Shown: positions 27,367-34,812 of the stretch, in pieces
Position numbering within the stretch: position 1 is the first letter of the stretch
Layout of the letters: each line of letters opens with the position of its first letter
Assembly (NCBI RefSeq): GCF_016107705.1
Contig: NZ_JAEHGC010000004.1
Span: 1 to 64,000, forward strand
Source: Neobacillus cucumis
Lineage (GTDB): Bacteria > Bacillota > Bacilli > Bacillales_B > DSM-18226
DNA length: 64,000 bases
Reading direction: 5' to 3'
Translations under genes and position numbers: made by a program
The notes under the pieces: generated by a model
Told to the model about the DNA's origin: nothing
The model's input: the letters and a program-made list of their open reading frames with translations, nothing else
Database searches by the model: none

Positions 27367-27424
27367 AAAAAGAGCCGGAATATACAAGTAGTGTATAAAA
27401 ACTTGCATAATTTAGGCTCTTTTA
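27367..27424. other. long-range hairpin flanked by A/T runs
   Basis: AAAAAGAGCC (27367-27376) and GGCTCTTTTA (27415-27424) pair around a 38-base loop that contains further partial pairing (ACAAGT/ACTTGC). It can be a terminator in either direction or a small palindromic element; no gene end is near on the plus strand. Confidence 0.45.
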
Positions 27425-27515
27425 GCTATTTTTTGTTTCACTAAAGCACCCGATAGTTTAAGTACAATTTTTCACAAACTTGTCTTTGAAATAAAAATGT
27501 CGTTTCTTAGTTACC

Positions 27516-28070
27516 TTAATGTAACTTTTTATTTATTAATTCAACTAAAACTTTTACAAAACATGCCAAAAAAATATAAATCGGAAAAGAATAAATATAT
27601 TTCCATTTGTACATAACATAAATTCCAATCATGTGGAATAACGGTTCAATTAGAAATGATATAACAACAGAAGTAAAGAAAAGTGCTATAAGAAAATAGG
27701 TCCATCTTTGCCCATATCTTTGATATACCATCATAAATATTACTGGTAAATAAGTTAAATCGAATGGCACTAAAGGTGGAATAAAAGCCCAATACAAGCG
27801 AATCGGATATGCCCATGCACCATGATTGGTACCAACCATGTCAAATATAAACGAAAAGATTCCAAAAATTAAACCATAGTTTAAGATTAATTGAGTTCGC
27901 TTTTTATCAACGTTCTTTACCCAAATAATCCACATGATAATTGTTGTTAATAACAGTAACCACCATTGCCAAGTTAAAAAGGCATTATTAGTCCAGTATT
28001 CATGAAATGACTTTATAAAATCCATCCTTTTATCTTGTACATCTTTAAATAATAGCTCTTTACCATCCAT
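27516..28070 (-). CDS. CBO0543-like integral membrane protein
   Basis: A 184-residue protein with about five hydrophobic helices. The middle segment GTNHGAWAYPIRLYWAFIP, then PFDLTYLPVIFMMVYQRY, resembles the CBO0543 family of uncharacterised Firmicutes membrane proteins. RBS is weak (AGGAATGG about ten bases upstream). A related protein lies next upstream at 28283-28831, and repeat elements flank both. No function is known. Confidence 0.75.
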   Translation of the reverse strand: MDGKELLFKDVQDKRMDFIKSFHEYWTNNAFLTWQWWLLLLTTIIMWIIWVKNVDKKRTQLILNYGLIFGIFSFIFDMVGTNHGAWAYPIRLYWAFIPPLVPFDLTYLPVIFMMVYQRYGQRWTYFLIALFFTSVVISFLIEPLFHMIGIYVMYKWKYIYSFPIYIFLACFVKVLVELINKKLH

Positions 28071-28142
28071 TAGTACGAACCATTCCTTATTTTATTGTTT
28101 CTGCTATTTTTCCCCCATTCCTATAAATATATTTCGATTTCC

Positions 28143-28240
28143 TTTTTGCACTAAACTACCCTGTTACTTCAATAAGAAAAAACGTCCTTCGTTATTGAAG
28201 CATCGCCTCCAATAGTTTAAATGTAATTCACACGAAAATC
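28143..28240. repeat. CACTAAAC...TAGTTTAA intergenic repeat, copy 1
   Basis: GCACTAAACTACC, CTTCAATAAGAAAA, TTGAAGCA, ATAGTTTAAA in order, with partly self-complementary halves (CTTCAATAA/TTATTGAAG). It matches 28945-29055 in order and spacing; partial copies are at 27433-27485 and 29661-29705. Confidence 0.65.
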
Positions 28241-28282
28241 TTAATAACACTATTTGGGCTATTGGTAAAGTTAATGGTTGCG

Positions 28283-28831
28283 TTACTGTAGTTGTGTAAT
28301 CGGAATCTTAAAGTAGACAATTAGAAAAATTACACTCGTAATAAGGAGCATCCATGCACATAGAGGTTTTGTATAATGTAGACGAAGTCCAATAAATATG
28401 AGAATCCAAGTTACAACTGACCACCCAAAATTCCAACCATAGTGATAAGTTATTTCCTTCAAAAATAGGAACATCGTTTCAATTAAAGTACAGACAACAA
28501 CCCAAAATGTTATGTAAGCTAACCGCCTAATCAAACTTGCCTTGTCAGGGTATCGTGAGAGATAAAGCAAGGCAATCGGAATAAGGTTTGTGAACGCAAT
28601 AGCCAAGTCAATTAAAGTATGGTTAGGAATAATTAATGTCTTATGAAAAAACCAAAGTCTGTGATTATGCGTAAGAATATTGACCAAAAAGACCACGATT
28701 AAAAGATATTGTAAAGTGGAATAGTATTTCCTCCAATTTCTCCAATCGCCTATTCGCCAAGCTGTAATAAAGAGAACAAGCGTAACCAAAATAAAAAACG
28801 TTGTACCCATGAACATAATTGTAAAGGACAT
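28283..28831 (-). CDS. CBO0543-like integral membrane protein, second copy
   Basis: A 182-residue protein with six likely helices. WRIGDWRNWRKYYSTLQYLL near residue 30 and the later LSRYPDKASLIRRLAYI fit the CBO0543 pattern (WxNWxxYY... then YP). I choose the ATG at 28831, ten bases after AGGAAGG; a TTG nine bases earlier is too close to that SD. It is separated from its relative at 27516 by a repeat element, so the two need not be one transcript. Confidence 0.75.
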   Translation of the reverse strand: MSFTIMFMGTTFFILVTLVLFITAWRIGDWRNWRKYYSTLQYLLIVVFLVNILTHNHRLWFFHKTLIIPNHTLIDLAIAFTNLIPIALLYLSRYPDKASLIRRLAYITFWVVVCTLIETMFLFLKEITYHYGWNFGWSVVTWILIFIGLRLHYTKPLCAWMLLITSVIFLIVYFKIPITQLQ

Positions 28832-28944
28832 TAACGTCAATCCTTCCTAAAGTTACCTGACCCACTTTCTTTAGAATCCCCAGTGTTTGGATGTAAATAC
28901 CAAAACAGCTTTGTGAAGGAACAAATAACGATTCGCATAGGGTT

Positions 28945-29055
28945 ATCAAGTTCCTTCTTCCACTAAACTGCCAGTTACTTGAATAAGAAAATGGCATTAC
29001 CTCATTGTTGAAGTAATGCTACCCATTAGTTTAAGAACAATATTTCACAAACTTC
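28945..29055. repeat. CACTAAAC...TAGTTTAA intergenic repeat, copy 2
   Basis: CCACTAAACTGCCAGTTACTT, AATAAGAAAAT, TTGTTGAAGTAATGC, ATTAGTTTAAGAACAATATTTC in the same order as 28143-28240. Both copies follow the 5' side of a CBO0543-like or small membrane gene. Confidence 0.65.
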
Positions 29056-29069
29056 CCTTCACCATCCCT

Positions 29070-29252
29070 TTATAGTAGCCAAAACACAAGTCCTATTACT
29101 GTTAAAGAGAAAAGTAACGGAATTGCACAACCAACTCCTAAACAACTGGAAAGCAAGTTATAAATAAACCTACGAAATTTTTCACCCTTGGTCGGTTTTT
29201 CTTCAAACACTTTAGGCGAATATGTCCTATTTTTTTTCATCATTAAAATCAT
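29070..29252 (-). CDS. small membrane protein, 60 aa
   Basis: A basic N-terminal half (KKNRTYSPKVFEEKPTKGEK) is followed by one or two hydrophobic segments ending LFSLTVIGLVFWLL. AGGGAATG precedes the tandem ATGs, so MMKKN or MKKN may be the real start. I do not recognise a family. Confidence 0.5.
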   Translation of the reverse strand: MILMMKKNRTYSPKVFEEKPTKGEKFRRFIYNLLSSCLGVGCAIPLLFSLTVIGLVFWLL

Positions 29253-29354
29253 TCCCTGTGTATTTATATAAATAATAATTCGTTCGCCGCAGCAACCCCG
29301 TTAATGAACATAAGCAACCAGTTAGTTGAACAACATTTTACCAATGTATATGTA

Positions 29355-29537
29355 TTATCTTTCAGACCTTCTTTTTAAAATCAAAGATAGCAATAAATAA
29401 ATGACCAAAAATATTAAAGCCTGACCAGTTGCACTTTCGCTAAGAAAATTGTGAATGCCATTAGAACGAAGTATGGAACGGATAACTACGGAAAAAATTA
29501 CAGCAATAATTCCAGAAATAAAGAGTCTTTTGCCCAT
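29355..29537 (-). CDS. small two-helix membrane protein, 60 aa
   Basis: MGKRLFISGIIAVIFSVVI forms a first helix, GQALIFLVIYLLLSLIL a second, with a basic KRRSER tail. GGAG lies nine bases upstream of the ATG. No family recognised; the layout resembles many small Bacillus membrane proteins. Confidence 0.55.
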   Translation of the reverse strand: MGKRLFISGIIAVIFSVVIRSILRSNGIHNFLSESATGQALIFLVIYLLLSLILKRRSER

Positions 29538-29936
29538 AAAAATTTACTCCATTTTTTTATTTTGTCTTAAATATTTTAATACATAGGTCGTAAAAGGTAT
29601 TCAAATTCCTCCACCTAGATGACCATAAACAATCCAACTTAATAAATATTATATCATTCCTTCTTCAGCTAAACTCCCGTTAGTGCAGCAAACATAACTT
29701 TACAAATGTGTATAAATATTAGCATATATACATTTTTCTTAAGAGTAGCGATTCATAATTATAATGCTGAAACATACATTAATTAATTTCTAGAAATAGC
29801 AAAACAAGAGGCTATCCGTAGAAATGTACGTTTCAAACTGGAAAAAAGTGTACCAATTTATCAAGCAAAAACTGTATCATCTCTTTCAAGCGGTCACACC
29901 CTGGTGTTTGCGCCGTAGGCAATAAGCTAAACAAAA
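29538..29936. other. intergenic region, mostly featureless
   Basis: About 400 AT-rich bases. At 29661-29705 there is a partial copy of the CACTAAAC-type repeat (CTTCAGCTAAACTCCCGTTAG). Nothing else is recognised. Confidence 0.5.
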
Positions 29937-30061
29937 CAAATTACAAAGTAAAAAAGTTCTCCTTTCTCAAATAATCAATAAGAATCCCCCGCTTCAATGA
30001 AGCAGGGGATTTTTTCACTTTACCACTTTAAATTTTAGCCGAGCGGGGGTCTGACCCCGCA
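29937..30061 (+). repeat. 125-bp composite repeat, copy 2
   Basis: Nearly identical to 24273-24403, including the hairpin with CCCCCGCTTCAATGAAGCAGG and the terminal REP palindrome GGGGTCTGACCCC (30046-30058) in context AGCCGAGCGGGGGTC. Confidence 0.8.
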
Positions 30062-30143
30062 TTTATTTTCCATACTAGATTTGTCCAATCAAAAACTATT
30101 TTTTCGACATATTTTGCAGTATCAAACATATGGAGGTGATTAT

Positions 30144-30530
30144 ATGGCTCATAAAACTACTGGGGTGTTTCGAGTTCCGGTTTCTGAAAATGGGATTGTT
30201 CCAACTGCTCTCAACATCATGTTAAACAATGACTCACACTACCATGTTAATAATGTAACGGTGATTGTAAGAAGAAGTCCAAACACTTTTTTTCCAACTC
30301 AAAATGAATTAGTCGAAATCTCTCGTACTTCTGTTACTTTACAACCAAACAGAACGACTAAGATTGTGTTGTTTACCCCACGATTCCAAGTAGAAGATTT
30401 TCTTGATGTCATCATTAGAGGAAGCAAAGATGATCTTGAAGATGTCCTTGTGTATTCCTTTTTAGCAGACTCTGCAGGTCACAATCTTCCATCTACTGTT
30501 TTCAGAAATGAAGAATACACTTTTGGGTAA
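30144..30530 (+). CDS. hypothetical protein, 128 aa, with a truncated duplicate at 41519-41709
   Basis: TGGAGGTGATT precedes the ATG at 30144; an upstream in-frame start at 30081 lies before that SD. The protein is beta-rich and has no signal peptide: VFRVPVSENGIVPTALNIML near the start, RRSPNTFFPTQNELVEIS in the middle and LPSTVFRNEEYTFG at the end. I do not recognise it. About 190 bp covering its upstream region and first ~38 codons are duplicated upstream of the beta-helix gene at 41840. It stands alone on the plus strand. Confidence 0.75.
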   Translation: MAHKTTGVFRVPVSENGIVPTALNIMLNNDSHYHVNNVTVIVRRSPNTFFPTQNELVEISRTSVTLQPNRTTKIVLFTPRFQVEDFLDVIIRGSKDDLEDVLVYSFLADSAGHNLPSTVFRNEEYTFG

Positions 30531-30640
30531 CCAAAAGTTCTAGAAATCTAATAAATCAGCAATAGGTAGTGGAGACTCCTTATGGGGTCTCCACCTGCAG
30601 CCACTCCCCTTACATTTTGATGCAAGGAGATTTTAAATTG

Positions 30641-30775
30641 TCGATAAAACCCAAATTTGTGTTGATATCTTGCCAAAAAGTGTTGATATCATCCAATTTT
30701 GTGTTGAAATCCGTCTAAAAAGTGTTGATATCGGGCCAAAATTTGTTGATATCCAGTGAAAAAGTGTTGATATCC
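30641..30775. repeat. tandem array with exact 21-bp period (7 units)
   Basis: Cores TCGATAA/TTGATAT/TTGAAAT start at 30641, 30662, 30683, 30704, 30725, 30746 and 30767, each 21 bases apart. The ends match the six-unit array at 24432-24545, so both derive from one mobile or spreading sequence. On the minus strand the period encodes heptapeptides of YQHFxxG type, but I treat this as non-coding. Confidence 0.85.
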
Positions 30776-30995
30776 TAAAAACGGTTCATCCTTCCATTGC
30801 AAGTCACCGAAACATAAACCTTTACGGAACCTATGATTCATAACTTGGCACAAAAAGCCCATGCATCCCCATGGTCCGCTCCTTCCCTTCCCCACGACCC
30901 TCAAGAATTTGTATAGGATATTCTATCAAGACTTGGTAATATAGGAATAAAGTATATTTTTGGTTATAAGTAAAAATGCAGGAGAGGGATTATCG

Positions 30996-31847
30996 TTGAA
31001 GAATTTGATCGTCATTTTTTTATTTTTGTTAACAGCAGCCACTTTGGCTTATGGCAAATGGCACTATGACAATAAATTAGAAAAAAACCATTTAAAAGCA
31101 GTAGCAGCATTTAAACAAGAACAACAACAAGAGGCACAAGAACAAAAGGAAAAAATGGCATCAATGAAGAAAAATAAGTCAAATAGTGTTTTAGATTGGT
31201 TGAAATACAAATCAAATCAAGAAGGTGAAGTTAAGATTTCTGTGTTTAGAAGCGGCGTTACTGAAGGGACTGGTTCCAGCTCTCTAGACAAGCATTGGAC
31301 GGGGTTACTCGAAAATTATTTGAATAGCCAAGAAGATATTGCGTCTGTTTCCTTAATAGACAATAGTTTTGGGGGATATACCACACAACGTCTAGTTAAT
31401 GAAGATAAAATCAAGGACGTTTTAGAAGACAAACCTGACCTGGTTATGATTGAACCAACCATTATAAATAACTATGTTAAGAATGTATCAATCGATCAAA
31501 CAAATAAAGATGTTCTATCTTTTGTAAAGAGAATAAAAAAGAAGCTGCCTAAAACATTAATTGTGATTCAGTCAACAAATCCCACGGACATAAAAAAATT
31601 TCCTAAAGGAAAAAACAAATTAGGTTACCGTTATAAAGATTATGCTACTGAATTAAAAACCTTCTCCAAAGAAAAGGATTTAAATTTTGTTGATATATAT
31701 TCTGGGATCGACAAACTGAAGAAACAAAATAAAAAGAATTTAAAAGACATCCTTTCTGACGACCGTCACCCAAATGATTTAGGTTATAAATATTGGTTTG
31801 AAACACTTAGAACTTCTTTCGAAAAGACCAAGTTAGTAACGGATTAA
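30996..31847 (+). CDS. membrane-anchored SGNH/GDSL-like hydrolase
   Basis: A TTG at 30996, seven bases after AGGAGAGGG, gives MKNLIVIFLFLLTAATLAYG, an N-terminal membrane anchor, followed by a Gln/Glu/Lys coiled coil. The extracellular domain begins ISVFRSGVTEGTG (block I), then NSFGGYTTQRL (block II), EPTIINNY (block III) and DDRHPNDLGY (block V with the catalytic Asp-x-x-His). In block I the position usually occupied by the nucleophilic Ser (GSSVT) reads Gly (RSGVT), so activity is doubtful. Length 283. It is followed by a terminator and seems monocistronic. Confidence 0.85.
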   Translation: MKNLIVIFLFLLTAATLAYGKWHYDNKLEKNHLKAVAAFKQEQQQEAQEQKEKMASMKKNKSNSVLDWLKYKSNQEGEVKISVFRSGVTEGTGSSSLDKHWTGLLENYLNSQEDIASVSLIDNSFGGYTTQRLVNEDKIKDVLEDKPDLVMIEPTIINNYVKNVSIDQTNKDVLSFVKRIKKKLPKTLIVIQSTNPTDIKKFPKGKNKLGYRYKDYATELKTFSKEKDLNFVDIYSGIDKLKKQNKKNLKDILSDDRHPNDLGYKYWFETLRTSFEKTKLVTD

Positions 31848-31884
31848 TTTGCATTTGGCAGGTGCTAAGATGAAAATAAGCTAT

Positions 31885-31940
31885 CGAGGAAAGCAATAAA
31901 AATAATGATCAATATTTTCATTGCTTTCCCTCATCTTTTC
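31885..31940 (+). terminator. terminator after the SGNH-like gene
   Basis: GAGGAAAGCAATAAAAATA pairs with TATTTTCATTGCTTTCCCTC around ATGATCAA, followed by ATCTTTTCTG. Confidence 0.75.
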
Positions 31941-31950
31941 TGTTCAGGAG

Positions 31951-32103
31951 CTAGCGTAATAAAGATGAATATCCTTTATCATTAGGAATTAAAGTAATCC
32001 CTGCATCCTCATAACGAGCTCTAATATTTTCCTTCTCCCAATTTGAAGGCATTACCCTTCGGGAGGGAAGCTTATGTTCCTGGACAGTACGGTTGCGGTC
32101 CAT
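31951..32103 (-). CDS. possible 50-aa protein downstream of vanZ-like gene
   Basis: An ATG at 32103, 14 bases after the stop of the VanZ-like gene, starts a 50-residue hydrophilic frame (VQEHKLPSRRVMPSNWEKEN, then RARYEDAGITLIPNDKGYSS) ending at TAG 31951. Amino-acid composition looks coding, but there is no Shine-Dalgarno site, so it may be a relic of a larger gene. No family recognised. Confidence 0.35.
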   Translation of the reverse strand: MDRNRTVQEHKLPSRRVMPSNWEKENIRARYEDAGITLIPNDKGYSSLLR

Positions 32104-32116
32104 TGAGATAAATAAA

Positions 32117-32614
32117 CTAAGAATATTTAATTCTTAAATGGGTACGGAAATAGAGCAATAATAGGAGCAAAAGTATACCAACAAAAATAATCACTCTGTC
32201 TAATTTTTTATTATGAATATACTTATTGCATAAACCATATAATTTCAGCCCAAGAAAGCCTCCAACAGCATTTGTAATTACATCTGTTATGTCTGTCGCA
32301 CCAATAGCGAAGATAAATTGAATGAATTCAAAAGTAAGGCTTAAAACCAGTATAGAAGCAAACTTAGGTAAAAATCCAATTGTTTTAAAATTGACATTCA
32401 AAAGCAAGCCAAAAGGAATAAAGATTAGAACATTTTCTATCATCTCGCTGAAACTTCCATTTACGATTGAAGGAGCAGCAAATGGAATCAAGTTAACACT
32501 TCTATGTTGATAATTAAATACTGACACAATATTGTATTGTAATTTGAATAACACTAACCAGATTAGGATCACTAAATATAAAGCTAGCAATCCTCTAGAT
32601 ACTATTTTCCCCAT
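32117..32614 (-). CDS. VanZ-family membrane protein
   Basis: A 165-residue protein with about four helices. The VanZ-like pattern is visible: SVNLIPFAAPS, MIENVLIFIPFGLLLN, SLTFEFIQFIFAIGATDITDVITNAVGGFLG. VanZ proteins confer low-level teicoplanin tolerance by an unclear route; most Bacillus homologues are uncharacterised. GAGGAG precedes the ATG. It may be followed by a small frame at 31951. Confidence 0.88.
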   Translation of the reverse strand: MGKIVSRGLLALYLVILIWLVLFKLQYNIVSVFNYQHRSVNLIPFAAPSIVNGSFSEMIENVLIFIPFGLLLNVNFKTIGFLPKFASILVLSLTFEFIQFIFAIGATDITDVITNAVGGFLGLKLYGLCNKYIHNKKLDRVIIFVGILLLLLLLYFRTHLRIKYS

Positions 32615-32737
32615 ATAATCTCCTCTAATTTTTTTGTTTAAGTGTATAAAAAGTATACCTGATTTCCTAGTTAATATGTGCTAAAAAACTGGTGTTACCC
32701 CGAATAGTGCTGGGACAACAAGGTTGTTTATTCATCT

Positions 32738-32797
32738 TGTACACGATAGCCTTCTAAGCCTTTTAAACCAATACTAGATATCATGACCGTCAACACA
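32738..32797 (-). pseudogene. fragment of the comM 5' end
   Basis: The minus strand encodes LTVMISSIGLKGLEGYRVQ and keeps the comM ribosome binding site, with only a few differences from 45875-45933. Homology then ends abruptly. It is a hitch-hiking piece of comM carried with the RAYT module. Confidence 0.85.
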
Positions 32798-32820
32798 AAA
32801 ACCTCCTACTATCTTTATCT

Positions 32821-33393
32821 CTATTCAATTTCAACCGGTAAATTAGAGGGCACAGTAATTTTCCCCTCAACAAATTTACGATAATGATCCTTTTGCGGCT
32901 CTGGGAAGAAGGACAATATTTTTTTCGTTGTAACGATTTCTAGATTTTGAGAGTTTGATATATATGCGGAATAAGTGCTCCAGGGATAATGTTCAGGGGA
33001 TTTAACCATGCCCGCTTCTACGGGATTTAAATGAATATATCTGCTAACATCTAAAAGGTATTCAGCGGTATCAATGAGTTCTGCCCCATATCGACCTTGA
33101 AAAAGGTGTCCAACAAGATGATGACGCTTGTTGAAATACATGGCATAACGGGAGTTCAGCATTTTCATAATATGTTTGGGATGGTGATAGATGGTTTCAA
33201 TTAGGAGATGAATGTGATTCGTCATGAGGCAGTATGCGTGAAGATGGAAAGGAAAAACACTGCGGACTTCCTTAAGTAATTCTAAATATGCAAGATGGTC
33301 TTGTTCATCGTAAAAGATCGAAGACCTTCGATTGCCGCGGTTTGTAATATGATACTTAGCCCCAGGATACCAAATACGATGTGGTCTGGACAC
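32821..33393 (-). CDS. REP-associated tyrosine transposase (RAYT, Y1/HuH type), copy 1
   Basis: A 190-residue single-strand DNA transposase related to IS200/IS605 TnpA. It begins SRPHRIWYPGAKYHITNRGN; the HuH metal site is in AYCLMTNHIHLLIET; GHLFQGRYGAELID and SRYIHLNPVEAGMV (carrying the likely nucleophile Tyr) and PWSTYSAY follow in the RAYT order. GTG start at 33393 after GAGGAGG. By eye it differs from copy 2 at 11 of 190 positions. Unlike copy 2 it keeps the conserved RGN and YAMYFN segments, so this copy is more likely to be functional. RAYTs mobilise REP palindromes in other bacteria. Confidence 0.92.
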   Translation of the reverse strand: MSRPHRIWYPGAKYHITNRGNRRSSIFYDEQDHLAYLELLKEVRSVFPFHLHAYCLMTNHIHLLIETIYHHPKHIMKMLNSRYAMYFNKRHHLVGHLFQGRYGAELIDTAEYLLDVSRYIHLNPVEAGMVKSPEHYPWSTYSAYISNSQNLEIVTTKKILSFFPEPQKDHYRKFVEGKITVPSNLPVEIE

Positions 33394-33581
33394 TAGCTAG
33401 GAACCTCCTCTTATATTAAATTACCAATTACAATATTCAACAATAACTCCTATAATCCTTCTTATTTCGATAAATATTTTAAATTAACCATTGTGGAAAT
33501 TTAGCTGAGAAGTGGAGGCTGAACCAAAATCCCGTTTTTACTTTTATAAAGGAATTTTTTTGTTTATAATGGATATATAAT

Positions 33582-33610
33582 AAAAAAGAGAAGTGCGGCT
33601 AACACTTCTC
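33582..33610 (-). terminator. terminator between small ORF and RAYT, copy 1
   Basis: GAGAAGTG (33588-33595) pairs with CACTTCTC (33603-33610), followed on the minus strand by TTTTTTA. Conserved in copy 2 (46717-46745). Confidence 0.85.
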
Positions 33611-33652
33611 CTTGCAACTGCTACCGTCAGGGTGGTGGTTGTTAATGTAGAG

Positions 33653-33795
33653 TTATTTGCGCGAACCACCCTTCTGCTTCCTACGGCGCGGGGTGGTTTT
33701 CTTTCTTCTAGGACGTTTTTCCGATAGAAATATGCGCAAGTTTCACGCAATATCCCTTTTAGAATTTCTCGTAAGATTTCAAGAACATGTTCCAG
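33653..33795 (-). pseudogene. decayed copy of the small Arg-rich RAYT-neighbour ORF
   Basis: Compared with the intact gene at 46783-46929, the start ATG is changed to CTG (33795) and one extra base lies in GAAGAAAGAAAACC, so LEILREILKGILRE continues as an altered C-terminus. The restored frame would end KTTPRRRKQKGGSRK at 33653. An in-frame GTG inside the SD could still start a longer altered protein (to 33544). Confidence 0.65.
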
Positions 33796-34008
33796 ATCGA
33801 TCACCTCCTTCCCTTTAAAAGGAAAAGAAGATCAACAACCGGCCACCCTCACAATATTCAGTTACAACCCCATTCTAACACTTTCTATAAATACAATAAC
33901 CTATCAATCTTCGACAAAATTTGCATCCACCCTATCAGCAAGTTAAATTCTTTCTTTTCCATTCCTTTTCTTCAAACACACTTTAGCGCTTTAAACTTTA
34001 GCTGAGTG

Positions 34009-34021
34009 GGGGTCTGACCCC
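34009..34021 (+). repeat. REP-like palindrome at the end of RAYT module copy 1
   Basis: TTTAGCTGAGTGGGGGTCTGACCCC; homology between the two modules ends two bases after it. Confidence 0.85.
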
Positions 34022-34023
34022 AA

Positions 34024-34372
34024 GATCCGTTCTAGGCTATCAAATGATCATGTCCCCTGTGTCCGTTTATGGTTATATTCAAGAGACTTTTAAGTTCAAA
34101 AGGAACTGGAAGTAATAGAATGGGAACATTTTCTGATCACCTCTTCAACCTGATAGTAATTTAGCCATCCCTATTTTGCACAAAGCATCTGCTTTGTGCT
34201 TTTTTATTTATTTAATAGTCATCATTGAGCAATCATTCATGTACTGGATCAGTCATGTTTATTGGAACGGAAAGCTATGTTCAAAGGTAACCGAATCAAC
34301 AGAACCTTCCTAGCTGGCCAGTCCCCGGCAAAAATGGTTTAAAATGACATCATTCGACGATTCCAAGCTTTA
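34024..34372. other. intergenic region with one plus-strand terminator
   Basis: About 350 bases. GCACAAAGC/GCTTTGTGC (34178-34199) followed by seven T is a strong plus-strand terminator, but no intact gene precedes it, so a gene was probably lost here. The rest is not recognised. Confidence 0.6.
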
Positions 34373-34502
34373 AACAAACGTTTGATTAAAACGACCGCAA
34401 AGCCTTTTGGAAAACGAACATTGTCTTCTTTCCGAGGAAATATTTTGTCGATAATATTGTTTTACTTTTCCCGATTTATCTCCCAAACTATCAAACAATG
34501 AC
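34373..34502. repeat. AAACGTTT-palindrome element
   Basis: CAAACGTTTGATTAAAACG, AAAGCCTTTTGG, GAACATTGTCT, TTTCCGAGGAAAT, TTTGTCGAT and CAAACTATCAAACAATGAC in the same order as 16828-16960. Confidence 0.7.
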
Positions 34503-34613
34503 TATATCTCGCATAAGCCATCAGTGTATCAAGCGTAGGATGGGGCTGATACTAGGGTAAGATCTAAAAGACTCTTTTTATTTTGTCTTTTTTAGTCAGT
34601 TAACAACGAAAAA

Positions 34614-34633
34614 AAGCACTCTTAAGAGTGCTT
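34614..34633 (-). terminator. terminator downstream of dtpT
   Basis: The self-complementary AAGCACTCTTAAGAGTGCTT is followed on the minus strand by TTTTTCG. It ends the transcript of dtpT and the small frame after it. Confidence 0.75.
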
Positions 34634-34655
34634 CGACAAAGCGCTTAGGCTTGCT

Positions 34656-34799
34656 TCAAAAATAAATTACGCCTGGGCCACAAAGTCTAGATTCAATTTC
34701 TTTTCTTAATATTTCTAATCCCTTTGGACTTAAAATCAACTTCCCATCAGAAAAAGCCTTATTTTCATTAGTCACTTCACCAGTAAGAATGCAAGCCAT
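34656..34799 (-). CDS. small hypothetical protein after dtpT, 47 aa
   Basis: An ATG at 34799, 14 bases beyond the dtpT stop, opens MACILTGEVTNENKAFSDG, then LILSPKGLEILRKEIES and CGPGVIYF. The composition looks coding and the terminator lies just beyond its stop, which supports cotranscription. No clear SD. Family unknown; the full-length gene may originally have begun further upstream. Confidence 0.45.
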   Translation of the reverse strand: MACILTGEVTNENKAFSDGKLILSPKGLEILRKEIESRLCGPGVIYF

Positions 34800-34812
34800 A
34801 TTGGGACTATAT

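Larger units (their letters stand above)
32738..34023 (-). mobile_element. RAYT-REP module, copy 1 (carries a fragment of comM)
   Basis: About 1.29 kb that matches 45875-47157 along its whole length: first 60 bp of the comM 5' end, a RAYT gene, a terminator hairpin, a small Arg-rich ORF and the flank CTTTAAACTTTAGCTGAG with GGGGTCTGACCCC. Similarity begins at TGTACACGATAGCC (32738) and stops directly after the palindrome (CCCCAA at 34018-34023). Since comM is intact at the other site, this copy is the derived one. No obvious target-site duplication. Confidence 0.8.
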
